From: Corallococcus sp. AS-1-6
GTDB taxonomy: Bacteria > Myxococcota > Myxococcia > Myxococcales > Myxococcaceae
DNA: 64,000 nucleotides
NCBI RefSeq assembly: GCF_020037015.1
Contig: NZ_JAIQDE010000004.1
Coordinates: 332,098-396,097, forward strand
Direction of reading: 5' to 3'
A model generated the notes under the pieces. The model was not told the origin of the DNA and made no database searches. It saw only the letters and a list, made by a program, of their open reading frames with translations. A program made the translations under genes and the position numbers. Positions 43,522 through 52,919 of this stretch are shown here, in pieces (the stretch's first letter is position 1; each line of letters begins with the position of its first letter).

Positions 43522-45327
43522 ATGGACCGCTCCTCGGGCTCGCGGCGGGCCGCCTTCAGCCAGCAGTTGATGTTCCCCGTGCCGCTGGCGAACCTGGTGG
43601 GCTCCACGCTGGGGCTGCACTTCGCGTCGCTCGTGGTGGGCGGCGAGCTGTCCCAGAAGCTGGGGGGGCTCGTCGTCCTGGTGGTGGGCGTGAGCGCGCT
43701 GCACATGCTCCTGGGCGTGGGCGTGTCCCTGCGCCGCTTCCCCCGGCTGAGGGCCCTGGAGCGCGGCGCGCTGCCGCCCACGCCCGAGCACCTGGCCCAG
43801 GCGGTGGGCGAGGTGGCGCGCTCGCCGGGCGAGGCGTTCTTCCGCTCGCTGGGCTTGTGGGTGCTGACCACGGGCGTGGTGGCGATGGCGCTCGGGTCGA
43901 CCATGGCCCTGGCGTGGAAGGACACCCTGCGGGTCGCGGGGCTGGGGGCGCTGTTCGGCCCGCTCACGTCGCTGCTCGTGTACGGGCTGGTCACGTTGAG
44001 GGCGCGGCGCGGCGTGCTGTGGGTGGCGGAGCAGGGGCTGACGCACTCGCAGGTCATCGCCGCGCTGCCCCGGCGCTCGCGCATCCGCGCGCGGCTGGTG
44101 GCCTTCACCGCCATCTGCGTGGTGACGCCCGCGGTGATGTGCGCGCAGGTCGTCACGGCGCTGACGGAGCGGCTCCTGCACCGGCTGGAGGACACGGGCA
44201 GCCCGGTCGCGCAGGGTGTGCTGGTGGACGCGTTCACATCCAGCGCGCTCCTGTGCGCGGTGGTGTTCGGCCTGGCGCTGGCCACGGCGTACCTGGGCGG
44301 AACGCTGCTGGGGCGGCCCATGCGGGAGCTGTCCGGCGAGGCGCGCCGCATCGCCGCGGGCGACCTGGCCAGCCCCCGGCTGGTGCCCGCGGAGGACGAG
44401 GTGTGGGCGGTGTCCGCGGCCTTCACCACCATGCGCACGCACCTGGCGGACGTGCTCGCGGAGCTGCAGCGCGCGGGGGCGCAGATTTCGGCCACCACGG
44501 AGGAGATCCTCAGCACCTCCGGGCGCTACGAGGCGGGCGCCGCGGAGCAGGCCAGCAGCCTGGACGAGACGAGCGCCACCACGGAGGAGCTGGCGCGCTC
44601 GGCGAAGCAGATCGCCGAGAACGCGAGCTCGGTGGCGGAGATCGCCCAGCGCACGCTGGCGGCGGCGCAGGGCGGGCAGCGCAGCGCGGAGTCCTTCCTG
44701 GGGGCCATGTCGCGCATGCGCCAGGACAACCAGGCCATCGGCTCGGCGGTGGGGCGGCTGGACAAGCGCGTGCAGCAGATCGGGAAGATCGTCGAGTTCA
44801 TCAACGGCGTCGCGGACAAGTCGGACCTGCTGGCGCTCAACGCGGAGCTGGAGGGCACCAAGGCGGGCGAGGTGGGGCGGGGTTTCTCGCTGGTGGCGGC
44901 GGAGATGCGCAGGCTCGCGGAGAACGTGCTGGAGTCCACGAAGGAGATCGAGGGGCTCATCGAGGAGGTGCGCGAGGCCTCCGCCGCCGCGGTGGCGGTG
45001 ACGGGCGGCGGCGTGCGCGCGGTGGAGACGGGGACGGGGCTGGCGGAGCAGGTGTCCGAGTCGCTCCGGCAGATCGTCGACCTGGCGGGGCGGACGTCGG
45101 ACGCGGTGCGGATCATCTCCCGGTCCACGCAGCAGCAGCAGGCGGGCACGGATCAGCTCGCGGACACGATGGCGGACATCCTGCGCATCACCCAGCAGAG
45201 CCTCAACGCGACGAAGCAGGTGGGCGCGGCGAACGGGGACCTGCTGGGGCTGGCGCAGGACCTGCGCGGCGTGGTGGAGCGCTTCCAGATCCACCAGGCG
45301 ACCCTGCGCAAGGGGGGCGGCGGGTGA
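43522..45327 (+). CDS. Second methyl-accepting protein, tandem paralogue
   Basis: The 601-residue receptor repeats the architecture of the upstream gene: multiple membrane spans before residue 270, HAMP-like region, then VADKSDLLALNAELEG and GFSLVAAEMRRLAENVLE. Identity is highest in the signalling hairpin and lower in the membrane part. This suggests tandem duplication followed by sensory divergence. It starts 1 bp after the first receptor and its stop overlaps the CheA GTG. Confidence 0.88.
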   Translation: MDRSSGSRRAAFSQQLMFPVPLANLVGSTLGLHFASLVVGGELSQKLGGLVVLVVGVSALHMLLGVGVSLRRFPRLRALERGALPPTPEHLAQAVGEVARSPGEAFFRSLGLWVLTTGVVAMALGSTMALAWKDTLRVAGLGALFGPLTSLLVYGLVTLRARRGVLWVAEQGLTHSQVIAALPRRSRIRARLVAFTAICVVTPAVMCAQVVTALTERLLHRLEDTGSPVAQGVLVDAFTSSALLCAVVFGLALATAYLGGTLLGRPMRELSGEARRIAAGDLASPRLVPAEDEVWAVSAAFTTMRTHLADVLAELQRAGAQISATTEEILSTSGRYEAGAAEQASSLDETSATTEELARSAKQIAENASSVAEIAQRTLAAAQGGQRSAESFLGAMSRMRQDNQAIGSAVGRLDKRVQQIGKIVEFINGVADKSDLLALNAELEGTKAGEVGRGFSLVAAEMRRLAENVLESTKEIEGLIEEVREASAAAVAVTGGGVRAVETGTGLAEQVSESLRQIVDLAGRTSDAVRIISRSTQQQQAGTDQLADTMADILRITQQSLNATKQVGAANGDLLGLAQDLRGVVERFQIHQATLRKGGGG

Positions 45328-48104
45328 ACCCCAGCGAACGGCTCCTCAAGCAGTTCCGCGACCTGGTCACGGTCCGTCTGGAGCGCATCAACCGCTCCCT
45401 GATGGAGCTGGAGTCCGGGGGCAACCTGGAGGCCGGGCAGCGGGTGCTGCGCGAGCTGCACGGGCTCAAGGGCGAGGCCCGGATGATGGGCTTCAGCGAG
45501 ATCAACACGCTCGCGCACGAGATGGAGGAGTTGGTCCGGTGCGCGGAGCCGCAGCGCTACCGGCTGTCCTCGGAGTCCACCGACGCGCTGCTCGCCACGG
45601 CGGACACGGTGCTCGCGCTGTCGGGGGCGCTCCAGGCGGGGGAGCCGCTGCTGGCGGTGGAGACGCTGGTGGCGACGCTGCAGGAGCGGGTCCTCGCGGA
45701 GTCCGCGCGTCCTGCGGGAGCCCCGCGTCCGGAGGAGGGCGGCCGGGCCGCGAAGGGGGAGGGCGCGTCGCACCTCATCGTGGCGGACCGCAGGGAGCCG
45801 TCCGCGGCCGTGGTGGTCCCCGCGCACTGGGGAGCGCCCGCGTCCCGCCCGGAAGCGTCGGCGGGAGGCGCGGCCCCAGGAGTCACCGCGTCGCAGTTCC
45901 TGACCACGGCCCTCCGGTCGGAGGCACCTGGGAGTCCGGCGGGAGCGCACGGAGACCCGTCCGCCACGGGGGCTGTACCGAGCACGGCGTTCGGGGGGAT
46001 CCCTTCCGGCCACGTTGCCGGCGCGTCGCCGGGCCCGCACACGGGGCATCCAGGCCACGGAGCAACACCAGGCACTGCGTACGGCAACCCAGGTCCTGGA
46101 CAGAGCGCGGGAGCCACGCCCGGTTCGCACGGTCTCCCACCGGGAGGCTCGGGCCATTCGCACCTCGTGGCCCCGGTGGCGGGGAGCGCGCACCTCGTGG
46201 CATCCACTCCCGGTAGCACGGGCGCCCCGGGCGGCGCCGCTGGCGGTCCGGGGAACTCACACCTCGTGGCCCCCTCTCCGGGCACGTCCCCGAACACGCC
46301 CCCCGCGAGTCCGGCCGCTTCGCCCGGCGCGCGGATGGTCGACGCCGCTCGCTCGCGCGCACCCGCCGCGCCGAAGCACGGGACGGCCACGGTGCGCACG
46401 GGCGACGTCCGCATGGACACGGCCGTGCGCATCGGCGTGGCCAGCCTGGACATGCTCACCAGCGCGGTCACCAACCTGGGCCAGGTGGCCCGCCGCCGCG
46501 AGCTGGCCACCGCGCGCCGCCTGGAGCTCGTTCGCGAGCTGAGCGAGCTGGCCCGCGCCGCGGAGGACCTGGGCCCCGCGGGCGTCGCGCTCGCGGAGCG
46601 CCTGGGCCGCGCCAAGGAACTCGCCGCCACCCTGCACCGCGAGGCCAAGCTGCTCGCCAACGCGGAGCTGCGCGACCTGGATCAGGTGTCCGAGGAGATC
46701 CAGGGCCTGCGCATGCTGCCCCTCTCCGTCCTCTTCGAACCCTACCCCCGCATGGTCCGCGACCTGGCGCGCGAGCTGGGCAAGGAGGTGGAGCTCGTCG
46801 TGGACGGCGAGGACACCCGCGCGGACCGCTCCGTCGTGGAGGCCCTGCGCGAACCCCTCATGCACCTGGTCCGCAACGCGCTGGACCACGGCCTGGAGAC
46901 GCGCGTGGACCGCGTCGCCTCCGGCAAGCACCCCCGGGGCTGCCTCACCCTGCGCGCCGCCCGCGAGGGCAGCCGCATCGTCCTGCGCGTGGAGGACGAC
47001 GGCGCCGGCATGGACCCCGCCCTCCTGCGCCGGGTGGCCGTGCGCCGGGGCGTGCTGGACGAGCCCGCCGCCAACGCCCTGTCCGACGCGGCCGCGCGCG
47101 AGCTTGTCTTCCTGCCCGGCTTCACCTCGCGCGACGTGGTCACCGACCTGTCGGGTCGGGGCGTGGGGCTGGACGCCGTACGTACCTCGCTCCAGGCCCT
47201 GGGCGGCGACGTGGGCGTGGAGTCCGCGCCCGGCTGGGGCACCATCTTCACCCTGCGCGTCCCGGTGTCCCTCACCGTGGCGCCCCTGCTCTTCGTCCAG
47301 GTCGTCGACGAGACGCTCGCCCTGAGCGCCGTCCACGTCTCCCGCGCCCTCAAGGTGGACGCCTCGGAGGTGGGAGAGGTCGCCGGCCGTCCCACCCTGC
47401 GGATGGAGGGACGCGTGCTGCCCTTCGCCTCGCTGGCGTCGCTCCTGGGGCTCGCCACCGAGCGCCCCGCCCGGGAGGGCGAGCTGGTGCTGGTGGTGAA
47501 GGGCCAGGGCATGGAGGCCGCACTGGCGGTGGACCGGGTGCTGGAGGAGCGCGTCCAGGCCATCCTCCCCCTGAAGGGCATCCTCGCGCGCTACACGCAC
47601 CTCACCGGGGCCACGTCGCTCGCGGACGGGCGGCTGGCCATGGTGCTGTCCGCGGCCGCGCTGGCGGCGGGCGTGCATGGCACCGCGCCCCTGAAGCTCG
47701 CCCGGCCCCCGGTGCGCGCGCCCGCGCCGCGCCGCCGCCGCATCCTGGTGGTGGACGACTCGCCCCTCACCCGGGAGCTGGTGGCCAACCTGCTGGAGGC
47801 GGTGGGGTACGACACCCTCCGGGCGGCGGACGGCCCCTCGGCGCTGGAGCAGTTGGGCCAGGAGGGGCCCCCGGTGGAGCTGGTCGTCACCGACCTGGAG
47901 ATGCCGGAGATGGACGGCGTGGAGCTCACCCGGCGCCTGAAGGCGGACCCGGCCCGGCGCGGGCTGCCCGTCGTCATCCTCACCACCCGGGGAGGGGAGC
48001 CGGACCGGGCGCGTGGGCTGGCGGCCGGGGCGGACGGCTACATCACCAAGGGCGACCTCGTCCGCCAGGACCTGGTGGACGTCGTGGGTCGGCTGCTGGC
48101 CTGA
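45324..48104 (+). CDS. cheA: CheA-type hybrid kinase with C-terminal receiver
   Basis: The GTG overlaps the receptor stop as GTGA. The 926-residue protein has an Hpt domain with H46 (LHGLKGEARMMGF), a linker of about 200 residues rich in Gly, Pro, Ala, Ser and His (about 130-345, with repeated HLVA motifs), a dimerisation domain, an ATPase domain (HLVRNALDHGLE), a CheW-like domain, and a receiver with D857 (LVVTDLEMPEMDG). The fused receiver probably replaces a separate CheY, as none is encoded in the operon. It autophosphorylates in response to the receptors. Confidence 0.93.
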   Translation: MNPSERLLKQFRDLVTVRLERINRSLMELESGGNLEAGQRVLRELHGLKGEARMMGFSEINTLAHEMEELVRCAEPQRYRLSSESTDALLATADTVLALSGALQAGEPLLAVETLVATLQERVLAESARPAGAPRPEEGGRAAKGEGASHLIVADRREPSAAVVVPAHWGAPASRPEASAGGAAPGVTASQFLTTALRSEAPGSPAGAHGDPSATGAVPSTAFGGIPSGHVAGASPGPHTGHPGHGATPGTAYGNPGPGQSAGATPGSHGLPPGGSGHSHLVAPVAGSAHLVASTPGSTGAPGGAAGGPGNSHLVAPSPGTSPNTPPASPAASPGARMVDAARSRAPAAPKHGTATVRTGDVRMDTAVRIGVASLDMLTSAVTNLGQVARRRELATARRLELVRELSELARAAEDLGPAGVALAERLGRAKELAATLHREAKLLANAELRDLDQVSEEIQGLRMLPLSVLFEPYPRMVRDLARELGKEVELVVDGEDTRADRSVVEALREPLMHLVRNALDHGLETRVDRVASGKHPRGCLTLRAAREGSRIVLRVEDDGAGMDPALLRRVAVRRGVLDEPAANALSDAAARELVFLPGFTSRDVVTDLSGRGVGLDAVRTSLQALGGDVGVESAPGWGTIFTLRVPVSLTVAPLLFVQVVDETLALSAVHVSRALKVDASEVGEVAGRPTLRMEGRVLPFASLASLLGLATERPAREGELVLVVKGQGMEAALAVDRVLEERVQAILPLKGILARYTHLTGATSLADGRLAMVLSAAALAAGVHGTAPLKLARPPVRAPAPRRRRILVVDDSPLTRELVANLLEAVGYDTLRAADGPSALEQLGQEGPPVELVVTDLEMPEMDGVELTRRLKADPARRGLPVVILTTRGGEPDRARGLAAGADGYITKGDLVRQDLVDVVGRLLA

Positions 48105-48186
48105 ACTCCCCGGAGACCGGGACAGAGCGCCCGGGGGCCCATCGCATTGCTATACTCCCGCGGCGCGTACGGGGTATTGAACGGAC

Positions 48187-49245
48187 ATGGGCAAGAAAGT
48201 GACGGTGCTGGTGGTGGATGACTCGGTCATCTGCCGTCAGCTCATCAGCGCGGCGTTGAGCGATGACCCGGACATCCAGGTCATCGGCACCGCCGCGAAC
48301 GGCCAGGAGGCCGTTGCCCTCACCAAGGAGCTGCGCCCCCACGTCATCACCATGGACGTGGACATGCCCGTCATGGACGGGCTCACGGCCGTGGAGCACA
48401 TCATGGCCGAGTGCCCCACGCCCATCCTGGTGCTGACGGGCGACCCGCGCTCGCAGGCCCCCGCGCTGACGTACCGCGCGCTGGAGCTGGGCGCGCTGGC
48501 GCTGCAGATCAAGCCCGCCATCGACGCGGGCCCGGAGGCGTGGAACCTCACCAAGGAGGTGAAGCTCATCTCCTCCGTGCGCGTCATCCGCCACGTGCGC
48601 GGCCAGAAGCGCGGCCCGCCGGGGACGCCGCACGCCCCGGTGGCGGTGCTGCCCGCGGCCTCCATGGGCATCGTCGCGGTGGCCGCCAGCACGGGCGGCC
48701 CGCAGGTGCTCTACCGGATGCTGTCGGAGCTGCCGGCGGACTTCCCGGCGCCCATCGTCATCGTCCAGCACATCAACGCCGCCTTCTCGGAGTCGCTGGC
48801 GAGCTGGCTGGCCAACGCGAGCAAGCTGAAGGTGCGCCTGGCGGTGGACGGGGACACGCTCGCGCCCGGGCTGGTGCTGGTGGCGCCGCCGGATCAGCAC
48901 ATGGTGGTGCCCGTGCGCGGCCGCGTGGCGCTCAAGCCCGGCGTGGAGCGCGACGGGCACATGCCCAGCGGCACCGTGCTGCTGGAGAGCGTGGCCAAGG
49001 CCTACGGCCGCAGGGCGGTGGGCGTGGTGCTCACCGGCATGGGCGCGGACGGGGCGGACGGGCTCCTGGCCATCAAGCAGGGCGGTGGGCTGGCGCTGGC
49101 GCAGAACGAGGAGTCCTGCGTGGTGTTCGGCATGCCGGGCGCGGCGGTGGAGCGCAAGGCGGTGGACCACCTCATCCACGGCGATGACGTCGCGGCCACC
49201 CTGGCGCGCCTGGCGCGCGGAGAGTCGCTGGCCGCAAGCCGCTGA
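48187..49245 (+). CDS. cheB: CheB protein-glutamate methylesterase
   Basis: The 352-residue enzyme has a receiver with D57 ([12 protein letters not shown]) and a methylesterase domain with S168 in AASTGG and H195 in VQHI, followed by GMGADGADG. It demethylates receptors for adaptation and here follows CheA by 82 bp. A TATACT at 48151 could be a weak internal promoter, but no -35 is evident. Confidence 0.93.
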   Translation: MGKKVTVLVVDDSVICRQLISAALSDDPDIQVIGTAANGQEAVALTKELRPHVITMDVDMPVMDGLTAVEHIMAECPTPILVLTGDPRSQAPALTYRALELGALALQIKPAIDAGPEAWNLTKEVKLISSVRVIRHVRGQKRGPPGTPHAPVAVLPAASMGIVAVAASTGGPQVLYRMLSELPADFPAPIVIVQHINAAFSESLASWLANASKLKVRLAVDGDTLAPGLVLVAPPDQHMVVPVRGRVALKPGVERDGHMPSGTVLLESVAKAYGRRAVGVVLTGMGADGADGLLAIKQGGGLALAQNEESCVVFGMPGAAVERKAVDHLIHGDDVAATLARLARGESLAASR

Positions 49246-49256
49246 CCTCGCGCGCC

Positions 49257-50528
49257 ATGACGCCCCCTCCCGAGCGCTGGACTCCCGTCCACGCCTGGCT
49301 TCAGGCGCACACGGGCATGGCGCTGAGCGGGGCCCAGCGGCGGCGGCTGGATGCGCGGCTGGACGCGCTGGGACACGGCCAGGGCGCGGCGCGGCTGGTG
49401 GCGCACCTGCGCACGGCGGCGGGCGCGGCGGACCTGGCGCGGCTGGTGGACGCGGTGGCGGTGCACACGTCGGAGGTGTTCCGGGACGAGGTGCAACTGT
49501 CCGCCTTCCGCGAGCACGTGCTGTCCCCCCGGATACAGCGCTCCAGGACGCCGCTGCGCGTGTGGAGCGCGGGCTGCGCGGCGGGCGAGGAGGTCGCCAC
49601 GCTGCTCCTCCTGATGGCGCAGGAGGGCGCGGATCCCGCCAGCCGCGTGCTGGGCACGGACATCTCCGAGCAGGTGCTCACCCGGGCGCGCGAGCTGAGC
49701 TTCCCGACGGATGCGCTCCGGCGCGTGCCGGACGCGGCGCGCTCGCGCTACTTCCAGCCGAAGGGCCGGCGCCACGCGCTGGTGGAGTCGCTGCGCGCGC
49801 AGGCGGAGTTCCGGCGCCACAACCTGATGGAGGCCCCGTATCCGGAGGCCCCCGGGGGTGGCGGGTTCGACATCATCTTCTGCCGCAACGTCCTCATCTA
49901 CTTCACCCCGGAGGCCTTCCAGCGCACGGTGCGGAGCCTGGGCGAGCGGCTGACGCCCGGCGGGGTGCTGGTGCTGTCCGCCGCGGAGCCCCTGCTCCAG
50001 GTGCCCCCGGAGCTGCGGCTGCTGCCCAGCGAGCACGCGTTCTTCTACGTGCGCGAGGACGCCGCGCCCGTGGAGCCTGCCCGGCCGAAGCGGGACTCCG
50101 GAAGGTTCCCGAGCGTTACCGGAACCTCCGGAGCCAGCGGAGCCCCCGGCCCCACCGCGCCGGCACCGAAGCACGACGCACCCGTGCTCCCGCCCCCGGC
50201 CGCGGACGAGGCCGCGATGGCGCAGGCGGACTGGCTCTTCTCGTGCGTGCTGGACGGGGCCTCCACGGGCGTCCCGGACGAGAAGTCCGAGCGCGACCTG
50301 CGCCGGTGCCTGGAGCTGGATCCGGACCACGTCGCCGCCCGCTACCTGCTGGGGCTCCTGCTGGAGCAGTGCGGCCAGCCCGGCGCGGCCCTGGAGTCCT
50401 ACCGCCGGGCCCTGCGGGCGGTGGACTCCGGGCGGGCGCGGCCGGTGCCCTTCTTCCTCAACCTGCCCCGGCTCCGGGTGGCCTGCGCCCGGGCCGTGGA
50501 GCGGCTGGAGGCGGAGGGGGCGCGCTGA
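49257..50528 (+). CDS. cheR: CheR methyltransferase with C-terminal TPR extension
   Basis: The 423-residue protein methylates receptors using S-adenosylmethionine. The SAM site is VWSAGCAAGEEVATLL, and FDIIFCRNVLIYF is the CheR hallmark. A Pro/Ala spacer leads to a C-terminal tetratricopeptide region (LELDPDHVAARYLLGLLLEQCGQ). TPR-bearing CheR proteins use this region for partner contacts. Only 11 bp separate it from cheB. Confidence 0.92.
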   Translation: MTPPPERWTPVHAWLQAHTGMALSGAQRRRLDARLDALGHGQGAARLVAHLRTAAGAADLARLVDAVAVHTSEVFRDEVQLSAFREHVLSPRIQRSRTPLRVWSAGCAAGEEVATLLLLMAQEGADPASRVLGTDISEQVLTRARELSFPTDALRRVPDAARSRYFQPKGRRHALVESLRAQAEFRRHNLMEAPYPEAPGGGGFDIIFCRNVLIYFTPEAFQRTVRSLGERLTPGGVLVLSAAEPLLQVPPELRLLPSEHAFFYVREDAAPVEPARPKRDSGRFPSVTGTSGASGAPGPTAPAPKHDAPVLPPPAADEAAMAQADWLFSCVLDGASTGVPDEKSERDLRRCLELDPDHVAARYLLGLLLEQCGQPGAALESYRRALRAVDSGRARPVPFFLNLPRLRVACARAVERLEAEGAR

Positions 50529-50603
50529 AGGGCAGGGGGGCGGCCGGGCGAGGCGGAAACAGAAGCGGCGCGCGGGGCCTTTTGGACCTAGGATGCCCGG
50601 CCC

Positions 50604-51473
50604 ATGCGCAGGCTCGTGCTCTTCGCCCTGTTGACCGCCGCCGTACCCGGCTGTTTCTACCCCGCCGACCGCGGCCGTGCCCTGGAAGCCAAGGTGGACC
50701 GGCTGGGCGCGGACAACGCGAAACTGGCCGCGGAGCTGAAGGAGGCGCGCGACCAGCTCGCCGTCACCCAGCCGAAGCTCGATGAGAAGATCGCCCAGGT
50801 GACGCAGGCCCTGCAGAGCCTGGACACCGCCGCGCGCCGCAAGGACGCGGACATCGGCGTGCAGTTCCAGAAGACGGTGGAGGACCTGGCGCAGCTTCGC
50901 GGCCAGGTGGAGACGTACCTCTACAAGATTGGGGAGCTGGAGGCCGCGCTCGGCAAGAGCACGGAGGAGACCAACCAGCGGCTCCTGGCGCTCCAGGGCA
51001 CGGAGGCGGTGAAGGAGGCCGAGGCGAAGAAGAAGGCCGAGGAGCTCCAGCGCCCCACGGACAAGAAGGAGTTCCTCACGCTCGCGCAGGAGAAGGCGAA
51101 GGCCGGCGACGCGCTGGTCGCGCGCCAGCTCTACAACGAGTTCGTGAAGAAGTGGCCCAAGGACGCGCTCGTGGGCGAGGCCCACTTCGGCCTGGGCGAG
51201 ACGTACTTCACCGAGTCCAGGTGCCGCGAGGCCCTCTTCGAGTACGGCAAGGTGGTGCAGGACCACGCCAAGACGCCGTCCGCGCCGGACGCGTACCTGC
51301 GCTCCTCCGACTGCTTCCTGAAGCTGAAGATGAAGGAGGAGTCGAAGCTGGCGCTGGAGGAGCTGGTGAAGGGTTACCCCAAGTCGGACGCGGCCAAGGC
51401 GGCGAAGACGAAGCTGGCGGAGCTGGACAAGAAGCCCGCGCCCGCCCCCGCGCCGAAGAAGGCGAAGAAGTGA
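50604..51473 (+). CDS. CpoB/YbgF-like lipoprotein
   Basis: The 289-residue protein has a lipobox VPGC (C17), a long coiled coil (about 25-160), and a C-terminal TPR module with FLTLAQEKAKAGDALVARQLYNEF-type repeats (about 170-275) and a Lys/Pro/Ala tail. This order matches CpoB/YbgF of the Tol-Pal system, which coordinates outer-membrane constriction with peptidoglycan synthesis. The tolQRAB genes are not in the window. The stop and the next start overlap as TGATG. Confidence 0.82.
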   Translation: MRRLVLFALLTAAVPGCFYPADRGRALEAKVDRLGADNAKLAAELKEARDQLAVTQPKLDEKIAQVTQALQSLDTAARRKDADIGVQFQKTVEDLAQLRGQVETYLYKIGELEAALGKSTEETNQRLLALQGTEAVKEAEAKKKAEELQRPTDKKEFLTLAQEKAKAGDALVARQLYNEFVKKWPKDALVGEAHFGLGETYFTESRCREALFEYGKVVQDHAKTPSAPDAYLRSSDCFLKLKMKEESKLALEELVKGYPKSDAAKAAKTKLAELDKKPAPAPAPKKAKK

Positions 51474-52597
51474 TGGGCCTCCGCGCCCCCCGGCTCGCCG
51501 CCCTGGCGCTCCTGTTGCTCCTGCCGCTGGTGGCGGGGGCCGCGCCGAAGAAGCTCGTGCTGCTCTTCACCGGAGACAACGGGGGCGAAGTCGCCCCCTG
51601 TGGTTGACGCCACAACCCGTCTGGCGGTCTGGCCAGACGAAAGACGGTCCTGAACCAGGAGCGCGCGAAGGGCGTGCCGGTGCTCGCACTGGACGCGGGC
51701 AACGCGCTCTTCAAGACCCTGGCGGATGGCCAGGATGCGACGGCGAAGCCTCGCGCGGAGCTGCTCCTGGAGCAGTTGGACGCGCAGGGCTACGCGGCCA
51801 TGGCCGTGGGCCAGCGCGACCTGGTGCTGGGCGTGGACTTCCTCAAGAAGAAGACGAAGGGCGCGAAGCTGAAGCTCGTGTCCGCGAACCTCGTGGACGC
51901 GAAGGGGCAGCCGCTCTTCCCCGCCTCGGTGGTGACGACGGTGGGCGGGCTGAAGGTGGGCATCCTCGGTGTGTCCCCGGCGTCCGCGGAGGGCACCGCC
52001 ATCCTGCCCGAGGGTGTCCGGGGCCTGCCGGTGGGGCCGGCGGTGACCGCGGAGGTCAAGCGCCTGCGCCAGAAGGAGCAGGTGTCGCTGGTGGTGGTGC
52101 TCGCGGCGGTGCCCTACGTGGAGGCGGTGAAGCTGGCCCAGGGCGCCGAGGGCGTGGACTTCGTGGTGCAGTCGCACGACGGCCGGGGCGTGGGCATGGC
52201 CCAGCGCCAGGGCGTGTCCACGCTGGTGCCGCCCGGGGAGCGGGGCCGCCAGGTCGCGAAGCTGGAGCTGTCCGTGGAGGGCGATGGTCCCTTCGCGGAC
52301 CTGTCCGAGGCGAACCGCGCCCGGGAGAGCCAGCGCATGGTGGAGGCGAACATCGCGCGGGTGCGGGAGCGCCTGAAGGCGGAGAAGAACGAGGACACGC
52401 GCCGCTCGCTCCAGGAGACGCTGGCCTCCTTCGAAGCGCGGCGCGACGCCCTGGCCCGCACGGCGGCGGCGCAGGGCCCGGAGACGGGGCGCACGTACCA
52501 GTTGACGTACCTGCAACTGGGCGCGGACGTGGCGTCGGATGCCGCCGTCCAGAAGCAGGTGGAGCGCGTCGAGCCGCCCGGCTCCGCGGGTCACTGA
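51473..52597 (+). CDS. Selenoprotein of the CGC/CGU–GGLARR 5'-nucleotidase-like family
   Basis: The frame from ATG 51473 encodes a signal peptide (about 1-24), GDNGGEVAPCG, then a TGA at 51605-51607 as codon 45, and continues open for 329 codons to 52597. A perfect SECIS-type hairpin follows the TGA. The first start codon after the TGA is 22 codons on, yet SGGLARRKT, a motif I recall in PCGC-GGLARR proteins of delta-proteobacteria, lies in between. So Sec replaces the second Cys of C-G-C (C43, U45). The rest looks like the periplasmic metallophosphatase/5'-nucleotidase-like fold (LALDAGNALF, GYAAMAVGQRDL, KVGILGVSP). A simple nonsense mutation is the alternative. I rate recoding much more likely. 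Confidence 0.85.
51618..51639 (+). promoter_or_regulatory. Bacterial SECIS element for UGA recoding
   Basis: A perfect 8-bp stem (51618-51625 with 51632-51639) carries a six-base loop, GGUCUG, at 51626-51631. The loop begins 18 nt after the UGA and starts with GG. Both agree with the known rules for bacterial SECIS (loop 16-37 nt from UGA, G in the first two loop positions). The loop also resembles the AGGUCU of E. coli fdhF. It should recruit SelB with Sec-tRNA. Confidence 0.85.
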
Positions 52598-52919
52598 GCT
52601 TCCAGGCGTGGAGCCAACCCCGTCCATCCTGGGACGGGGGCTGAAACACCTGTCTCATCCCCTGTCGCGGCATGTGTCACGCCCGTTCCAGCCCTGCTGG
52701 AGGGCAGGCAGGCCCGGCGGCGTGGAACGCATGGCAGGTCGCTCTTCGACCGAATAATGTGATCAACAGGTTTCATGGCCACCCCCCCACGCTGCTCGCG
52801 CGACGAGCGGCAGGCCGCGCGTGATCGACATCCACCGGCACTGACCCTCTGGGCCCTGCGTCCCGCTTTCCGGGCGCCCCTCGGGGGCCGTGTCGTGTCC
52901 AGATTCCGGAGTCAATTCG
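52598..52919. other. Gene-free stretch upstream of the NRPS gene
   Basis: These 322 bases hold a terminator hairpin (52618-52639), a short inverted repeat around 52700-52716, and an AT-rich patch at 52750-52772 with AATAAT at 52753-52758 that could be a -10 box for the NRPS gene. No matching -35 is clear. I see no tRNA or small gene. Confidence 0.55.
52618..52639 (+). terminator. Terminator hairpin after the selenoprotein gene
   Basis: Perfect 8-bp stem 52618-52625 with 52632-52639 and a six-base loop, beginning 20 bp after the stop at 52597. No U-tract. Confidence 0.6.

Noticed and set aside
43857..45323. Extension of the CheA frame upstream to 43857
   Set aside because: It runs antiphase through the second receptor gene. 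The Hpt domain starts right after the GTG at 45324.
48151..48156. TATACT as a promoter for cheB
   Set aside because: No -35 element at suitable distance, and the operon spacing makes co-transcription more likely.
51605..51607. Simple nonsense mutation or pseudogene in the gene at 51473
   Set aside because: Coding character is intact on both sides, the motif after the UGA is conserved in kind, and a perfect SECIS hairpin sits at the right distance.
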